Source: Bacillota bacterium
GTDB taxonomy: Bacteria; Bacillota; Clostridia; Lachnospirales; Anaerotignaceae
Length of the DNA stretch: 11,768 nucleotides
Assembly (NCBI GenBank): GCA_030526765.1
Contig: JAUNCB010000014.1
Span: 1 to 11,768, forward strand
Reading direction: 5' to 3'
The position numbers and the translations under genes are program-made. Below are positions 1-6,609 of this stretch, in pieces. Numbering within the stretch: the first letter of the stretch is position 1; every line of letters begins with the position of its first letter. A model generated the notes under the pieces. It saw only the letters and a list, made by a program, of their open reading frames with translations. It did not search any database and was not told where the DNA came from.

Positions 1-32
1 CAAAGAAACAAGTTCTGACGGATAAAGAATAA

Positions 33-72
33 AAAAATCCACAGGGAACCAAAGGGTTTCCTGTGGATTTTT
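33..72. terminator. Bidirectional intrinsic terminator
   Basis: An 18-bp stem (33-50 with 55-72, one G-U wobble) closes on a 4-nt AAAG loop. The plus strand ends in TTTTT. The minus strand has a seven-T tract, the complement of 31-37. It sits about 27 bp past the stop of the minus-strand nitroreductase, which it should terminate, and it could also end an unseen plus-strand gene to the left. Bases 1-32 show nothing else recognisable. Confidence 0.9.
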
Positions 73-98
73 GGTTGTGCGGAAAAAATCGGAAAGCA

Positions 99-884
99 TT
101 ATTTCCATTCGACCTGCATTTTCTTTCTGGGGGCGGAGCGGAGATATTCCACTGCGGGCATACCGAAAAGCATTACGGTTCCCAGAGTCTTTGTGCCGTC
201 CAGCCCAAGAAATGCCATGGCCTTCGGGGTGTCCAGAATGATGCGCTGCAGAAAGCCGCTGTAAAGGACACCGACCCCCTGTGCCTGCGCCATCAGTTCC
301 ATGCTGGTCATGGCAAGGGTGCCGTTGACAGGCAGCTCGGAAAGAACGAGCATACACACATCGGCACCGCAGAAAAGGCGGTCATCGGCGGGATTTTTCA
401 GATAGGCATCGTAAAAAAGCTGCATCCGATAGGTGTAGGGATCGGGCACGCCGGCCGCCAGTCGTTTGCCCAGTCCCTCCCAGACGATGCTGCGGAAGGT
501 GTCCAGCTCATCCCGTACAAGGATGCAGGAAACATCCTGCTTATTTGCGGCGGTAGGGGTATATCTGCCTGCCTCCAGAATCTGCTCCAGACAGGCAGGG
601 GGAACGGCTTCCCTTCTGAACTGGCGCACACTGCGGCGATGCTTCATGAAATGAAGCAGGTTCTGCGCATCAATGCTGCTGCTGTCATCCTTTTCCTGCA
701 CCTCCTCCATGGGGTAATCGGGCATGGAGACAGCCCTTGTGGGGCAGAGTGAGACACAGTGGCCGCAGTCGAAGCAGGGGCCGGAAACGGAGGCTTTTCC
801 GTCGGTGATCTGCAGAACGCCGAAAAAGCAGTCCTTTACGCATTTGCCGCAGCCGATACAGGCTTCTTGATTGATGGATACCAT
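99..884 (-). CDS. Nitroreductase family protein with N-terminal 2x[4Fe-4S] ferredoxin domain
   Basis: This 261-residue protein is a predicted cytoplasmic flavoenzyme that draws electrons through an attached ferredoxin domain; its substrate is unknown. Two CxxCxxCxxxC clusters hold [4Fe-4S] centres: C9/C12/C15/C19 and C37/C40/C43/C47, the second followed by Pro48. From about residue 78 the FMN-binding nitroreductase fold begins, with RRSVRQF at 83-89, PTAANKQ at 110-116 and a GVGVLYSGF segment near 203-211. The frame is open upstream to 1058, but I chose the ATG at 884 because the first cluster begins nine residues in and GAAAGGAG lies about 6-8 nt ahead of it; the extra 58 residues have no family character. 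It is a single-gene unit with its own promoter and terminator, divergent from ftsH. The family is clear; the substrate (nitro compound, quinone or flavin) cannot be read from sequence. Confidence 0.93.
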   Translation of the reverse strand: MVSINQEACIGCGKCVKDCFFGVLQITDGKASVSGPCFDCGHCVSLCPTRAVSMPDYPMEEVQEKDDSSSIDAQNLLHFMKHRRSVRQFRREAVPPACLEQILEAGRYTPTAANKQDVSCILVRDELDTFRSIVWEGLGKRLAAGVPDPYTYRMQLFYDAYLKNPADDRLFCGADVCMLVLSELPVNGTLAMTSMELMAQAQGVGVLYSGFLQRIILDTPKAMAFLGLDGTKTLGTVMLFGMPAVEYLRSAPRKKMQVEWK

Positions 885-930
885 AAAAACACTCCTTTCG
901 GGGGTGATGATCGGACAGGTTTCTGGTTTT

Positions 931-959
931 AGCATAGCACAGCGGAGGAGGGATGTAAA
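931..959 (-). promoter_or_regulatory. Sigma-A-type promoter of the nitroreductase gene
   Basis: On the minus strand TTTACA (954-959) is a -35 box and TATGCT (931-936) a -10 box, 17 bp apart. The -10 matches the consensus at four of six positions. Transcription would begin near 924, giving a leader of about 40 nt before the start at 884. No operator-like palindrome was seen. Confidence 0.6.
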
Positions 960-1030
960 CAGAGGGGTGGAGCGGCAGATGCTTTGCGGCGAAAGGGCGG
1001 ATTTTTCACAGATTCTTTCGAAATCCTGCG

Positions 1031-1059
1031 TTGCGTTTCCCTTTGAAGTATGATACAAT
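1031..1059 (+). promoter_or_regulatory. Sigma-A-type promoter of ftsH, extended -10
   Basis: TTGCGT (1031-1036) and TACAAT (1054-1059) are 17 bp apart, and TGA directly before the -10 supplies the extended TGn motif. The start of transcription would be near 1066, leaving a leader of about 75 nt. No CIRCE or CtsR heat-shock operator is visible, so heat control, if present, is not of those types. Bases 885-1140 between the divergent genes hold this promoter and the minus-strand one and nothing else I recognise. Confidence 0.7.
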
Positions 1060-1140
1060 CATATATTGATATGGTCTGAATTCCCTGTGGGGACGGGAGA
1101 GCAGACGAATAAAAATATATGTGACTAAGGAGGAACGCTC

Positions 1141-3072
1141 TTGAAAAAATATTTTAAATCATTTGGATTGTATGCCATCGTGTTCCTCATCATTCTGGGG
1201 GCGGTTGCCTATACAGGTCCCAGTATGATGGGCAGCAAAAACACGAATACGGCGGCAAAGGAAGCATTCGTATACAGTGACCTGCTGCGGGAGCTGGATG
1301 CAAATAATGTAGCATCTGTTGTGGTTTCCAGAAGCACGGAGGTCAGTGACTATGGTCAGGTTGAGGCAACCCTGAAGGATGGCAGCATCATCATCGTGGA
1401 TGCGCCCAGTATGTCCACCCTGCAGGCAAAGCTGGATGAAAAAGCGGCAGAAAACGGCTTCCGCATGGAGATCGGGGAGCTGCAGCGGGAAAGCCTGCTT
1501 TCCTCCATCCTGCCCTCGATTATTATGTTTGTGCTGATGATCGTGGTATTCTCCTTCCTGTTCAACAGAATGAACGGCGGCGGAGGCAAAATGGCGAACT
1601 TCGGCAAAAGTAAGGCGAAAATGAGTGTGGAAGGGGAAAATAAAGTAACCTTCGATAACGTAGCCGGCTGCGACGAGGAAAAGGCGGAGCTGGAGGAACT
1701 GGTGCAGTTTTTGAAGGCACCGCAGAAATTTACGGAGCTTGGTGCAAGGATCCCCAAGGGTGTCCTTCTGGTGGGCCCTCCGGGTACCGGTAAAACACTG
1801 CTGGCAAAAGCGGTAGCAGGGGAGGCGGGCGTGCCTTTCTTCAGCATTTCCGGTTCCGATTTCGTGGAAATGTTTGTCGGTGTCGGTGCATCCCGTGTGC
1901 GTGATCTGTTTGAGCAGGCGAAAAAGAATGCACCCAGTATCGTTTTCATTGATGAGATCGATGCAGTTGGCCGTCGCAGAGGCGCAGGTCTTGGTGGCGG
2001 ACACGATGAAAGAGAGCAGACACTGAATCAGCTGCTGGTAGAAATGGACGGCTTCGGCATCAATGACAGTGTGATTATCATTGCGGCAACAAACCGTGCG
2101 GATATTCTGGACCCTGCCCTCCTCAGACCCGGTCGTTTCGACAGACAGGTTTATGTAGGCAGACCCGATGTAAAGGGCAGAGAAGCCATCCTGCGGGTAC
2201 ACTCCAAGGGTAAGCCTCTGGCAGACGAGGTAGATCTGAAGGTGGTTGCCCAGACAACAGCAGGCTTTACAGGGGCAGACCTTGCCAACCTCCTGAATGA
2301 AGCGGCACTGCTGACAGCAAGAAACGGCAAGAAAAAAATTGATATGGAAGAGATCCAGAGGGCTCTGATCAAGATCGGTGTAGGTACCGAAAAGAAGACC
2401 AGAGTGATCTCGGAAAAAGAAAAATACATCACAGCTTACCATGAGGGCGGTCACGCCATCCTCTTTGAGGTGCTCAGTGAGCTGGATCCTGTCCACAGCA
2501 TCTCCATCATTCCCACAGGGATGGCCGGCGGCTACACCATGCCCCTGCCCGGTGAGGATAAGATGTACATGACGAAGCTGATGATGGAGCAGGAGATCGT
2601 AAGCCTTCTGGGCGGACGTGCGGCAGAGGAGCTGGTGATCAAGGATATCACCACAGGTGCATCCAATGATATTCAGCGGGCAACGGCTCTGGCAAGAAGC
2701 ATGGTGACCCAGTATGGTATGAGCGATACCCTCGGCCCCATCCAGTTCGGCGGCAGCGGCAATGAGGTATTCATTGGCAGAGACTGGGGTCAGGAAAGAA
2801 ACTACGGGGAAAATGTGGCGACCATCATCGACCAGGAAGTGAACCGTATTGTAACAGGCGCTTATCAGGAGGCAAAACGAATCCTGAAAGAAAATATGGA
2901 AATGCTCCACGCAACAGCGAAGCTGCTGGTGGAAAAGGAAAAGGTCACAGGCGAAGAATTCCGTACCCTGTTTGACCAGAAGGTGCGCAATGAAATTTTG
3001 GGCATCGAAAATGAAGTGGAAACAGAAAAAGCAGAAGCACCCGCAGAAGCAGTGGAAGGCACTGTGGAATAA
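1141..3072 (+). CDS. ftsH: ATP-dependent zinc metalloprotease FtsH
   Basis: This membrane-anchored hexameric AAA+ protease degrades misfolded membrane proteins and short-lived regulators. Its 643 residues match the family's usual length. Visible parts in order: transmembrane helix 1 at about 9-26, an extracytoplasmic region, transmembrane helix 2 at about 119-141, a Gly-rich linker (NGGGG, 145-149), and the AAA domain. The AAA domain has Walker A GPPGTGKT (212-219), pore loop FVG (245-247), Walker B VFIDE (268-272) and the second region of homology with RPGRFDR (329-335). The protease domain has HEGGH at 434-438 (zinc ligands plus catalytic Glu) and Asp510 as probable third ligand. The C-terminus is acidic. 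The start is TTG: AAGGAGG (1127-1133) lies 7 nt upstream and the first helix follows directly. It is the first gene of its transcription unit, 27 nt ahead of the thioesterase. The tilS-hpt genes often found beside ftsH in Firmicutes are not here. Confidence 0.98.
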   Translation: MKKYFKSFGLYAIVFLIILGAVAYTGPSMMGSKNTNTAAKEAFVYSDLLRELDANNVASVVVSRSTEVSDYGQVEATLKDGSIIIVDAPSMSTLQAKLDEKAAENGFRMEIGELQRESLLSSILPSIIMFVLMIVVFSFLFNRMNGGGGKMANFGKSKAKMSVEGENKVTFDNVAGCDEEKAELEELVQFLKAPQKFTELGARIPKGVLLVGPPGTGKTLLAKAVAGEAGVPFFSISGSDFVEMFVGVGASRVRDLFEQAKKNAPSIVFIDEIDAVGRRRGAGLGGGHDEREQTLNQLLVEMDGFGINDSVIIIAATNRADILDPALLRPGRFDRQVYVGRPDVKGREAILRVHSKGKPLADEVDLKVVAQTTAGFTGADLANLLNEAALLTARNGKKKIDMEEIQRALIKIGVGTEKKTRVISEKEKYITAYHEGGHAILFEVLSELDPVHSISIIPTGMAGGYTMPLPGEDKMYMTKLMMEQEIVSLLGGRAAEELVIKDITTGASNDIQRATALARSMVTQYGMSDTLGPIQFGGSGNEVFIGRDWGQERNYGENVATIIDQEVNRIVTGAYQEAKRILKENMEMLHATAKLLVEKEKVTGEEFRTLFDQKVRNEILGIENEVETEKAEAPAEAVEGTVE

Positions 3073-3099
3073 GGCGGGAATCAGAGAGGAGAAATGAAC

Positions 3100-3501
3100 A
3101 TGGATTTCAGCAACATCGTACCCGGCATGACATTTGAAAAAGAATTTATCGTAGAAGAAGGCGATACAGCGGCACATTTCGGCAATGACAGAGTGCCCGT
3201 ATTCGCTTCCCCCAGAATGATCGCATGGATCGAAGGCACAGCCATCGGTACAGTAGCACCCTTCCTGCCCGAAGGCTGGGAAACAGTAGGTACCTCCTTC
3301 AACCTGATGCACATGGCAGCAACACCCGTTGGCATGAAGGTTCGCATCGTGGCAGAGGTAACAGAAGTAAAAGGCAAACTGCTGACATACTCCATCAAAG
3401 CATATGATGAAGTAGATAAAATCTGTGAAGGCACACACGGCCGTGCTATCATCGAACTGAGCAAATTCCTGAACAAGGTAAACGCAAAAGGCAGCAAATA
3501 A
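3100..3501 (+). CDS. FlK-like hot-dog fold thioesterase
   Basis: This 133-residue, single-domain cytoplasmic protein resembles fluoroacetyl-CoA thioesterase FlK of Streptomyces cattleya and its broad bacterial relatives, which hydrolyse short acyl-CoA thioesters. Numbered from this start, Glu45 (in WIEG) and His71 (in MHMAATPVG) fall where FlK has catalytic Glu50 and His76. Ser37 takes the place of FlK Thr42. GTHGRA at 111-116 is the typical C-terminal block. FlK's fluoroacetate specificity should not be assumed. I chose the ATG at 3100 because AGGAG (3087-3091) lies 8 nt ahead of it; an ATG at 3094, only 2 nt from that site, would add two residues. The gene follows ftsH by 27 nt and ends in a strong terminator, so it is probably cotranscribed with ftsH. 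Codon use is sharply biased (10 Ile all ATC; 11 GAA to 1 GAG), unlike its neighbours, suggesting high expression. Confidence 0.85.
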   Translation: MDFSNIVPGMTFEKEFIVEEGDTAAHFGNDRVPVFASPRMIAWIEGTAIGTVAPFLPEGWETVGTSFNLMHMAATPVGMKVRIVAEVTEVKGKLLTYSIKAYDEVDKICEGTHGRAIIELSKFLNKVNAKGSK

Positions 3502-3513
3502 GAAAGAAAAACA

Positions 3514-3547
3514 GGCATTGGTGGAATTCTGCCAATGCCGTTTTTTT
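3514..3547 (+). terminator. Intrinsic terminator after the thioesterase gene
   Basis: An 8-bp perfect stem (GGCATTGG 3514-3521 with CCAATGCC 3532-3539) with a 10-nt loop is followed, after one G, by seven T (3541-3547). It lies 12 nt past the stop codon and should end the ftsH-thioesterase transcript. Confidence 0.92.
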
Positions 3548-3605
3548 GAAGAAGAGATCCTTTGCAGGGCGAAGCGCTGCAGGAGGACGATAAGGAAGGT
3601 TCGAG

Positions 3606-4403
3606 ATGAACGAATACCATAAGGCTGCTCTGGAGGCGGCATTGAAAACGGAAAAAATGGGACATCCTCTGTATTTTTATTCTGAAACGGACAGCACCAA
3701 TGAACGGATCCGTCTGCTGGCACTGGAAGGGGCGCCGGAGGGCACCCTTGCGGTTGCGGAAATGCAGACGGCAGGCAGAGGCAGAAGAGGACGGGCGTGG
3801 GATGCACCAAAAGGCAGCGGCATCTGGCTGAGCCTGCTGCTGCGCCCGAATATTCCGCCGACACAGGCATCGGTGCTGACCCTTCTGGCAGGGATGGCAC
3901 TGGCGGAAGCCCTTGTGGAAACGGCAGGCGTGGAGGCAGGCATCAAGTGGCCCAATGATCTGCAGCAAAACGGAAAAAAACTGGCAGGCATCCTGACGGA
4001 AATGGACTGTGATATGGAACGGATTCATTCTGTTACGGTGGGAATGGGCATCAATGTAAATACAAAGGAATTTCCTGCGGAATTAGAGGACATTGCCACC
4101 TCCCTGTATCTGGAAACAGGCAGAGCCCACGACAGGGCGTTGCTTGCGGCGGAGATGCTGCGGCATTTTGAGGGGCTGTATGCGGAATTTCTGGAAGCAG
4201 GCGGCAGCTTTGCACCCTTTCGGGAGCGATACTGCAGGAAATGTCTGAATATCGGCAGAGAGGTTCGTGTCATTGGAAAAGAAACTTATCTTGCAACAGC
4301 GGTGGACATTACCGCGGAGGGAGAACTGATCGTAAAAAGAAAGGATAACGGAAAAGAGGAAGTGATCTTTTCCGGAGAGGTATCCATTCGAGGAGAGGAG
4401 TAA
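3606..4403 (+). CDS. birA: Biotin-[acetyl-CoA-carboxylase] ligase, monofunctional (no HTH)
   Basis: This cytoplasmic enzyme activates biotin to biotinyl-5'-AMP and joins it to a lysine of biotin-dependent carboxylases or decarboxylases. Visible motifs: STN at 30-32, the adenylate-binding loop GRGRRGR (57-63) with Trp65, KWPNDL (114-119), the KLAGIL block (125-130) and GMGINV (146-151), followed by the small C-terminal domain. At 265 residues it has the catalytic and C-terminal domains only. The N-terminal winged helix of bifunctional BirA is absent, and an in-frame TAA at 3591-3593 with a terminator upstream rules out a missed extension. The ribosome site is AAGGAAGG (3592-3599), 6 nt before ATG. 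I saw no convincing promoter between 3548 and 3605, so it may depend on read-through or on an atypical promoter. The next gene starts 5 nt past its stop, implying translational coupling. Confidence 0.95.
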   Translation: MNEYHKAALEAALKTEKMGHPLYFYSETDSTNERIRLLALEGAPEGTLAVAEMQTAGRGRRGRAWDAPKGSGIWLSLLLRPNIPPTQASVLTLLAGMALAEALVETAGVEAGIKWPNDLQQNGKKLAGILTEMDCDMERIHSVTVGMGINVNTKEFPAELEDIATSLYLETGRAHDRALLAAEMLRHFEGLYAEFLEAGGSFAPFRERYCRKCLNIGREVRVIGKETYLATAVDITAEGELIVKRKDNGKEEVIFSGEVSIRGEE

Positions 4404-4408
4404 TAAAA

Positions 4409-4783
4409 ATGGCGAAAAAGGTACTGGCGGCAGCCAATAATAAAGAACAGAAATATTTCATGGAGGAGGAATTCAAATTCCTGCCCGATGCCATCAAGGA
4501 GGATCTGAAAACAATCTGTATCCGCATGGCAGAAAAGCTGAACTGCACCTTTCTGGTGGGCTTTGACGAAAACGGGGATGTGTATTTTGAAACCGTGCGC
4601 CACGAAGGGGACTTTGATTTTGACGAAATTGGTGCAGAGCTGGAGATCAAACGGCTGCAGAAGGAAGAACTGGAGCTGTTCCGTGCTATGGAATTATGGT
4701 ATGTGATCTTCTTTACCAAGGAAGGGGCACTGGCGAAGCAGGAACTGATGAATCGTGCCGCAGCAGAGGGAAAAACACTGTAA
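4409..4783 (+). CDS. Small conserved protein of unknown function, DUF6145-like
   Basis: This 124-residue soluble protein has no signal peptide or membrane segment. It is acidic and helix-rich, with an EQKYFM segment near 13-18, an FDENGDVYFET strand region at about 52-62, an EGDFDFDEIG block (66-75), and a C-terminal helix containing LWYVIFF (95-101). From memory the pattern fits the DUF6145 family found in Lachnospiraceae; I could not check this. No catalytic motif stands out, and I do not assign a function. GGAG at 4397-4400, inside the end of birA, lies 8 nt before the ATG, so the two genes are almost certainly translated from one mRNA. No terminator hairpin follows it, so some transcripts may continue into the next unit. 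Confidence 0.85.
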   Translation: MAKKVLAAANNKEQKYFMEEEFKFLPDAIKEDLKTICIRMAEKLNCTFLVGFDENGDVYFETVRHEGDFDFDEIGAELEIKRLQKEELELFRAMELWYVIFFTKEGALAKQELMNRAAAEGKTL

Positions 4784-4810
4784 GAAGGGGGAGAAAAACG
4801 GAAAAAAATA

Positions 4811-4838
4811 TTGTAATCTTCCCATTTCTTGTTATAAT
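4811..4838 (+). promoter_or_regulatory. Sigma-A-type promoter of the S component-coaX unit
   Basis: TTGTAA (4811-4816) and a perfect TATAAT (4833-4838) are separated by 16 bp, and TGT directly before the -10 makes it an extended -10 promoter. This is the best promoter in the window. Transcription would start near 4845, about 198 nt before the start codon of the next gene. Confidence 0.85.
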
Positions 4839-4844
4839 GTATGT

Positions 4845-5042
4845 GATTGCGGAAAATGGCGGAACGATAGGGGAACGGATAGCATGACCCACAGAAGTGG
4901 GCAGGCATAGGCCGAGCTCTTCCAAAAGGACACGCAGCAGAAAATATAATTTCATCTTATATCTAGTAGCACCGACAGCCCTTTGATTTCGGAGGAAACT
5001 TTGGTGTGAAGGGTAGAATGAGAATGAAAGGAGCTATTTCAA
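4845..5042 (+). promoter_or_regulatory. Structured 5' leader with H-type pseudoknot, possible riboswitch
   Basis: The roughly 198-nt leader folds by eye into a CCCAC/GTGGG hairpin with AGAA loop (4888-4901), an AT-rich 6-bp hairpin (4944-4962), and then an H-type pseudoknot. Pseudoknot stem 1 pairs 4969-4975 with 5001-5007 (7 bp, two wobbles). Stem 2 pairs 4978-4983 with 5009-5014 (6 bp, one wobble). Loop 1 is 2 nt, the junction 1 nt and loop 3 17 nt, all within classical H-type geometry. An alternative hairpin CCGA/TCGG (4972-4975 with 4989-4992) competes with stem 1. The ribosome site AAAGGAG (5027-5033) lies 12 nt downstream. I do not recognise it as the FMN, TPP, cobalamin, SAM, T-box, preQ1 or c-di-GMP class. 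Pairing is by inspection, not energy computation. Confidence 0.45.
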
Positions 5043-5714
5043 ATGAGCGAAACAGTAACAAAGCAAGAAAAAACAATGCAGACAGAAGGCAAGAAGAACG
5101 GCAGGAAAAAGATGAGTGTAAAGGATCTGACCACGCTGGGGCTCTTAACGGGTATCCTGCTGGTAATGAGCTTTACACCGCTGGGCTATTTCCACACGCT
5201 GGGCGTGGATATTTCTCTGATGATGATCCCTGTAGCCATCGGTGCGATGGTCATGGGTCCCAAGGCAGGGGCATGGCTGGGCTTTATCTTTGGTGCAACC
5301 AGCTTTTATCAGGCGGTGACAGGCACCTCTGTATTCAGTGCAACCCTCTTTAATATCAGCCCCTTCGGCACCTTTTTGCTGTGTATCCCTACCAGAATCC
5401 TGATGGGCTTCCTGACAGGGGTGATTTTCCTGATCGTACAGAAAATAGACAGACGGAAAACAGCCTGCTATTTTATCGGCGGATTTTTTGCAGCGTTTCT
5501 GAATACACTGTTCTTTATGGGAGCGCTGATCCTGCTGTTCTGGAACACAGAATATATCCAGAGCTTCAATCAGGTGTTCGGCAATGTGAATCCCTTTGTG
5601 TTCGTGGTGATGTTTGTCGGCGTGAACGGTGCGCTGGAAATGCCCGCAAGCTGTCTGGCAGGCGGTGTGGTTTCCAAGGCTGTCAGCAGAACACTGTATA
5701 AAAAGGTAGTATAA
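5043..5714 (+). CDS. ECF transporter S component, probably for pantothenate
   Basis: This 223-residue integral membrane protein is the substrate-binding subunit of an energy-coupling-factor vitamin importer. It would need the shared EcfT-EcfA1-EcfA2 module, which is encoded outside this window. The first 28 residues are a Lys-rich cytoplasmic tail. Five to six hydrophobic segments follow, at about 29-46, 57-71, 75-92, 107-134, 142-168 and 184-211, with the MGPKAGAWLGFIFG loop (71-84) typical of ECF_trnsprt (RibU/PanT/FolT-type) proteins. Pantothenate specificity is inferred only from the two pantothenate kinase genes immediately downstream. Riboflavin or another vitamin remains possible, although no FMN riboswitch is present. 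AAAGGAG (5027-5033) is 9 nt before the ATG. A later Met24 could serve as start, but has no comparable site that I noticed. A structured leader precedes it and suggests ligand-dependent control. Confidence 0.85.
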   Translation: MSETVTKQEKTMQTEGKKNGRKKMSVKDLTTLGLLTGILLVMSFTPLGYFHTLGVDISLMMIPVAIGAMVMGPKAGAWLGFIFGATSFYQAVTGTSVFSATLFNISPFGTFLLCIPTRILMGFLTGVIFLIVQKIDRRKTACYFIGGFFAAFLNTLFFMGALILLFWNTEYIQSFNQVFGNVNPFVFVVMFVGVNGALEMPASCLAGGVVSKAVSRTLYKKVV

Positions 5715-5740
5715 GGCTTTGGCCATACATAAAAAAGAAA

Positions 5741-5788
5741 GCTAAGCGGCGCGGGATCTTCGTTCTGCGCCGTTGTTCATGGTTTAGC
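5741..5788 (+). other. Intercistronic hairpin, possible weak terminator or processing site
   Basis: CGGCGC (5747-5752) pairs with GCGCCG (5767-5772), extended inward by five pairs with wobbles around a CTTC loop. An outer GCTAA (5741-5745) can pair with TTAGC (5784-5788). The stem is followed only by TTGTT, a poor U-tract, so it may attenuate or stabilise mRNA between the S component and the first coaX rather than stop transcription. Confidence 0.4.
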
Positions 5789-5811
5789 AATTCCGAATAG
5801 GAGAAAGAAAT

Positions 5812-6591
5812 ATGTTACTGGTAATTGATGTAGGCAATACGAATATGGTATTTGGTGTGTTTGACGGAGATAAGCTGATTGCAAACTGGCGTCTTTCCAC
5901 CCAGAGCGGCCGTACTGCCGATGAAACGGGTCTGATGATCCGCAATCTGTTTGAATACTCTGATGTTTCCGTGGATGAAATTGATGCGGTCATCGTTTCC
6001 TCTGTGGTGCCCCATGTGATGTATTCCACCCTGAATGGGATCAAGAAATTCCTGAAGCAGGATCCCATCGTGGTACGGGCGGGGATCAAAACAGGGATCA
6101 ATCTGAGAATGGAGAACCCAAAGGAAATGGGAACAGACCGTATCGTGAATCTGGTGGCAGCATACGAGATCTACGGCGGCCCTGCCATCGTGGTGGATTA
6201 CAGCACGGCGACCACCTTTGATGTAGTCAGCGAAAAAGGAGAATTTCTGACCGGTATTACAGCACCGGGGCTGCAGACCTGCGCCGATGCCCTTTATCAG
6301 AAGGCGGCAAATCTGCCGAAATTCGAGATCGTCAGCACAGGCAGTGTGATGACAAAGAATACGGTGGAAAGTATGCAGGCGGGGCTGGTGTTCGGCCATA
6401 TCGGGGAGGCAAAATATATTATCGGAGAGATCCGAAAGCATTTTAACTGCCCGGATATGAAGGTGATTGCCACAGGCGGACTGGCAAGGGTGATCCATGA
6501 AGAGGAAAAAGGCATCTTTGATGTGTACGATCCTGTGCTGGCACTGAAGGGACTGCGTCTGATCTATGAAAAGAACCGCGGTCGTCGTTGA
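5812..6591 (+). CDS. coaX: Type III pantothenate kinase, first copy (variant PHOSPHATE-2 motif)
   Basis: CoaX phosphorylates pantothenate with ATP, the first step of CoA synthesis, as a cytoplasmic homodimer with the active site at the interface. It belongs to the ASKHA superfold and, unlike type I kinases, is generally not inhibited by CoA. This copy has 259 residues, the family's normal size. DVGNTN (6-11) is the PHOSPHATE-1 motif. RTADE lies at 34-38, KTGI at 93-96, GTDRI at 107-111 and the second nucleotide motif at 129-135. Asp6, Asp109 and Asp129 correspond to the three conserved aspartates of the family. The oddity is Ser131: the motif reads DYSTATT where the family has Asp-x-Gly. The following TGITAPG (147-153) also departs from the usual GxIxPG. 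AGGAG (5799-5803) is 8 nt ahead of the ATG. The stop is 18 nt from the second copy. It is a probable active kinase, but activity is less certain than for its neighbour. Confidence 0.92.
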   Translation: MLLVIDVGNTNMVFGVFDGDKLIANWRLSTQSGRTADETGLMIRNLFEYSDVSVDEIDAVIVSSVVPHVMYSTLNGIKKFLKQDPIVVRAGIKTGINLRMENPKEMGTDRIVNLVAAYEIYGGPAIVVDYSTATTFDVVSEKGEFLTGITAPGLQTCADALYQKAANLPKFEIVSTGSVMTKNTVESMQAGLVFGHIGEAKYIIGEIRKHFNCPDMKVIATGGLARVIHEEEKGIFDVYDPVLALKGLRLIYEKNRGRR

Positions 6592-6609
6592 TTTGGGAGG
6601 AAAAGAAAA

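Noticed and set aside
885..1058. 58-residue N-terminal extension of the nitroreductase
   Set aside because: The extension covers the gene's own promoter, has no family features, and the ATG at 884 has a good ribosome site directly before the ferredoxin domain.
3548..3605. Promoter for birA
   Set aside because: TTGAAG at 3545-3550 has no -10 box at the right distance; no pair of boxes was convincing.
1159..3900. Very long open reading frame on the minus strand (913 codons) opposite ftsH, the thioesterase and birA
   Set aside because: It lies antisense to genes with clear family motifs, crosses a strong terminator and gives a Cys/His/Phe-rich sequence with no family pattern. It is a by-product of codon bias on the plus strand.
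4884..4910. Eight-codon upstream reading frame (Met-Thr-His-Arg-Ser-Gly-Gln-Ala) in the leader
   Set aside because: Its ribosome site (AGGGGA) is weak and the codons show no repeated control residue as in an attenuator peptide.
4850..4985. Resemblance of the leader to a class II c-di-GMP riboswitch (GGAAAATG near 4851; TAGTAG followed by ACCGAC near 4965-4976)
   Set aside because: The pseudoknot partner (GGGUU-type segment) and the A/U-rich core of that class are missing, and no P1 stem encloses the region. Short matches alone are not enough; an Infernal run would settle it.
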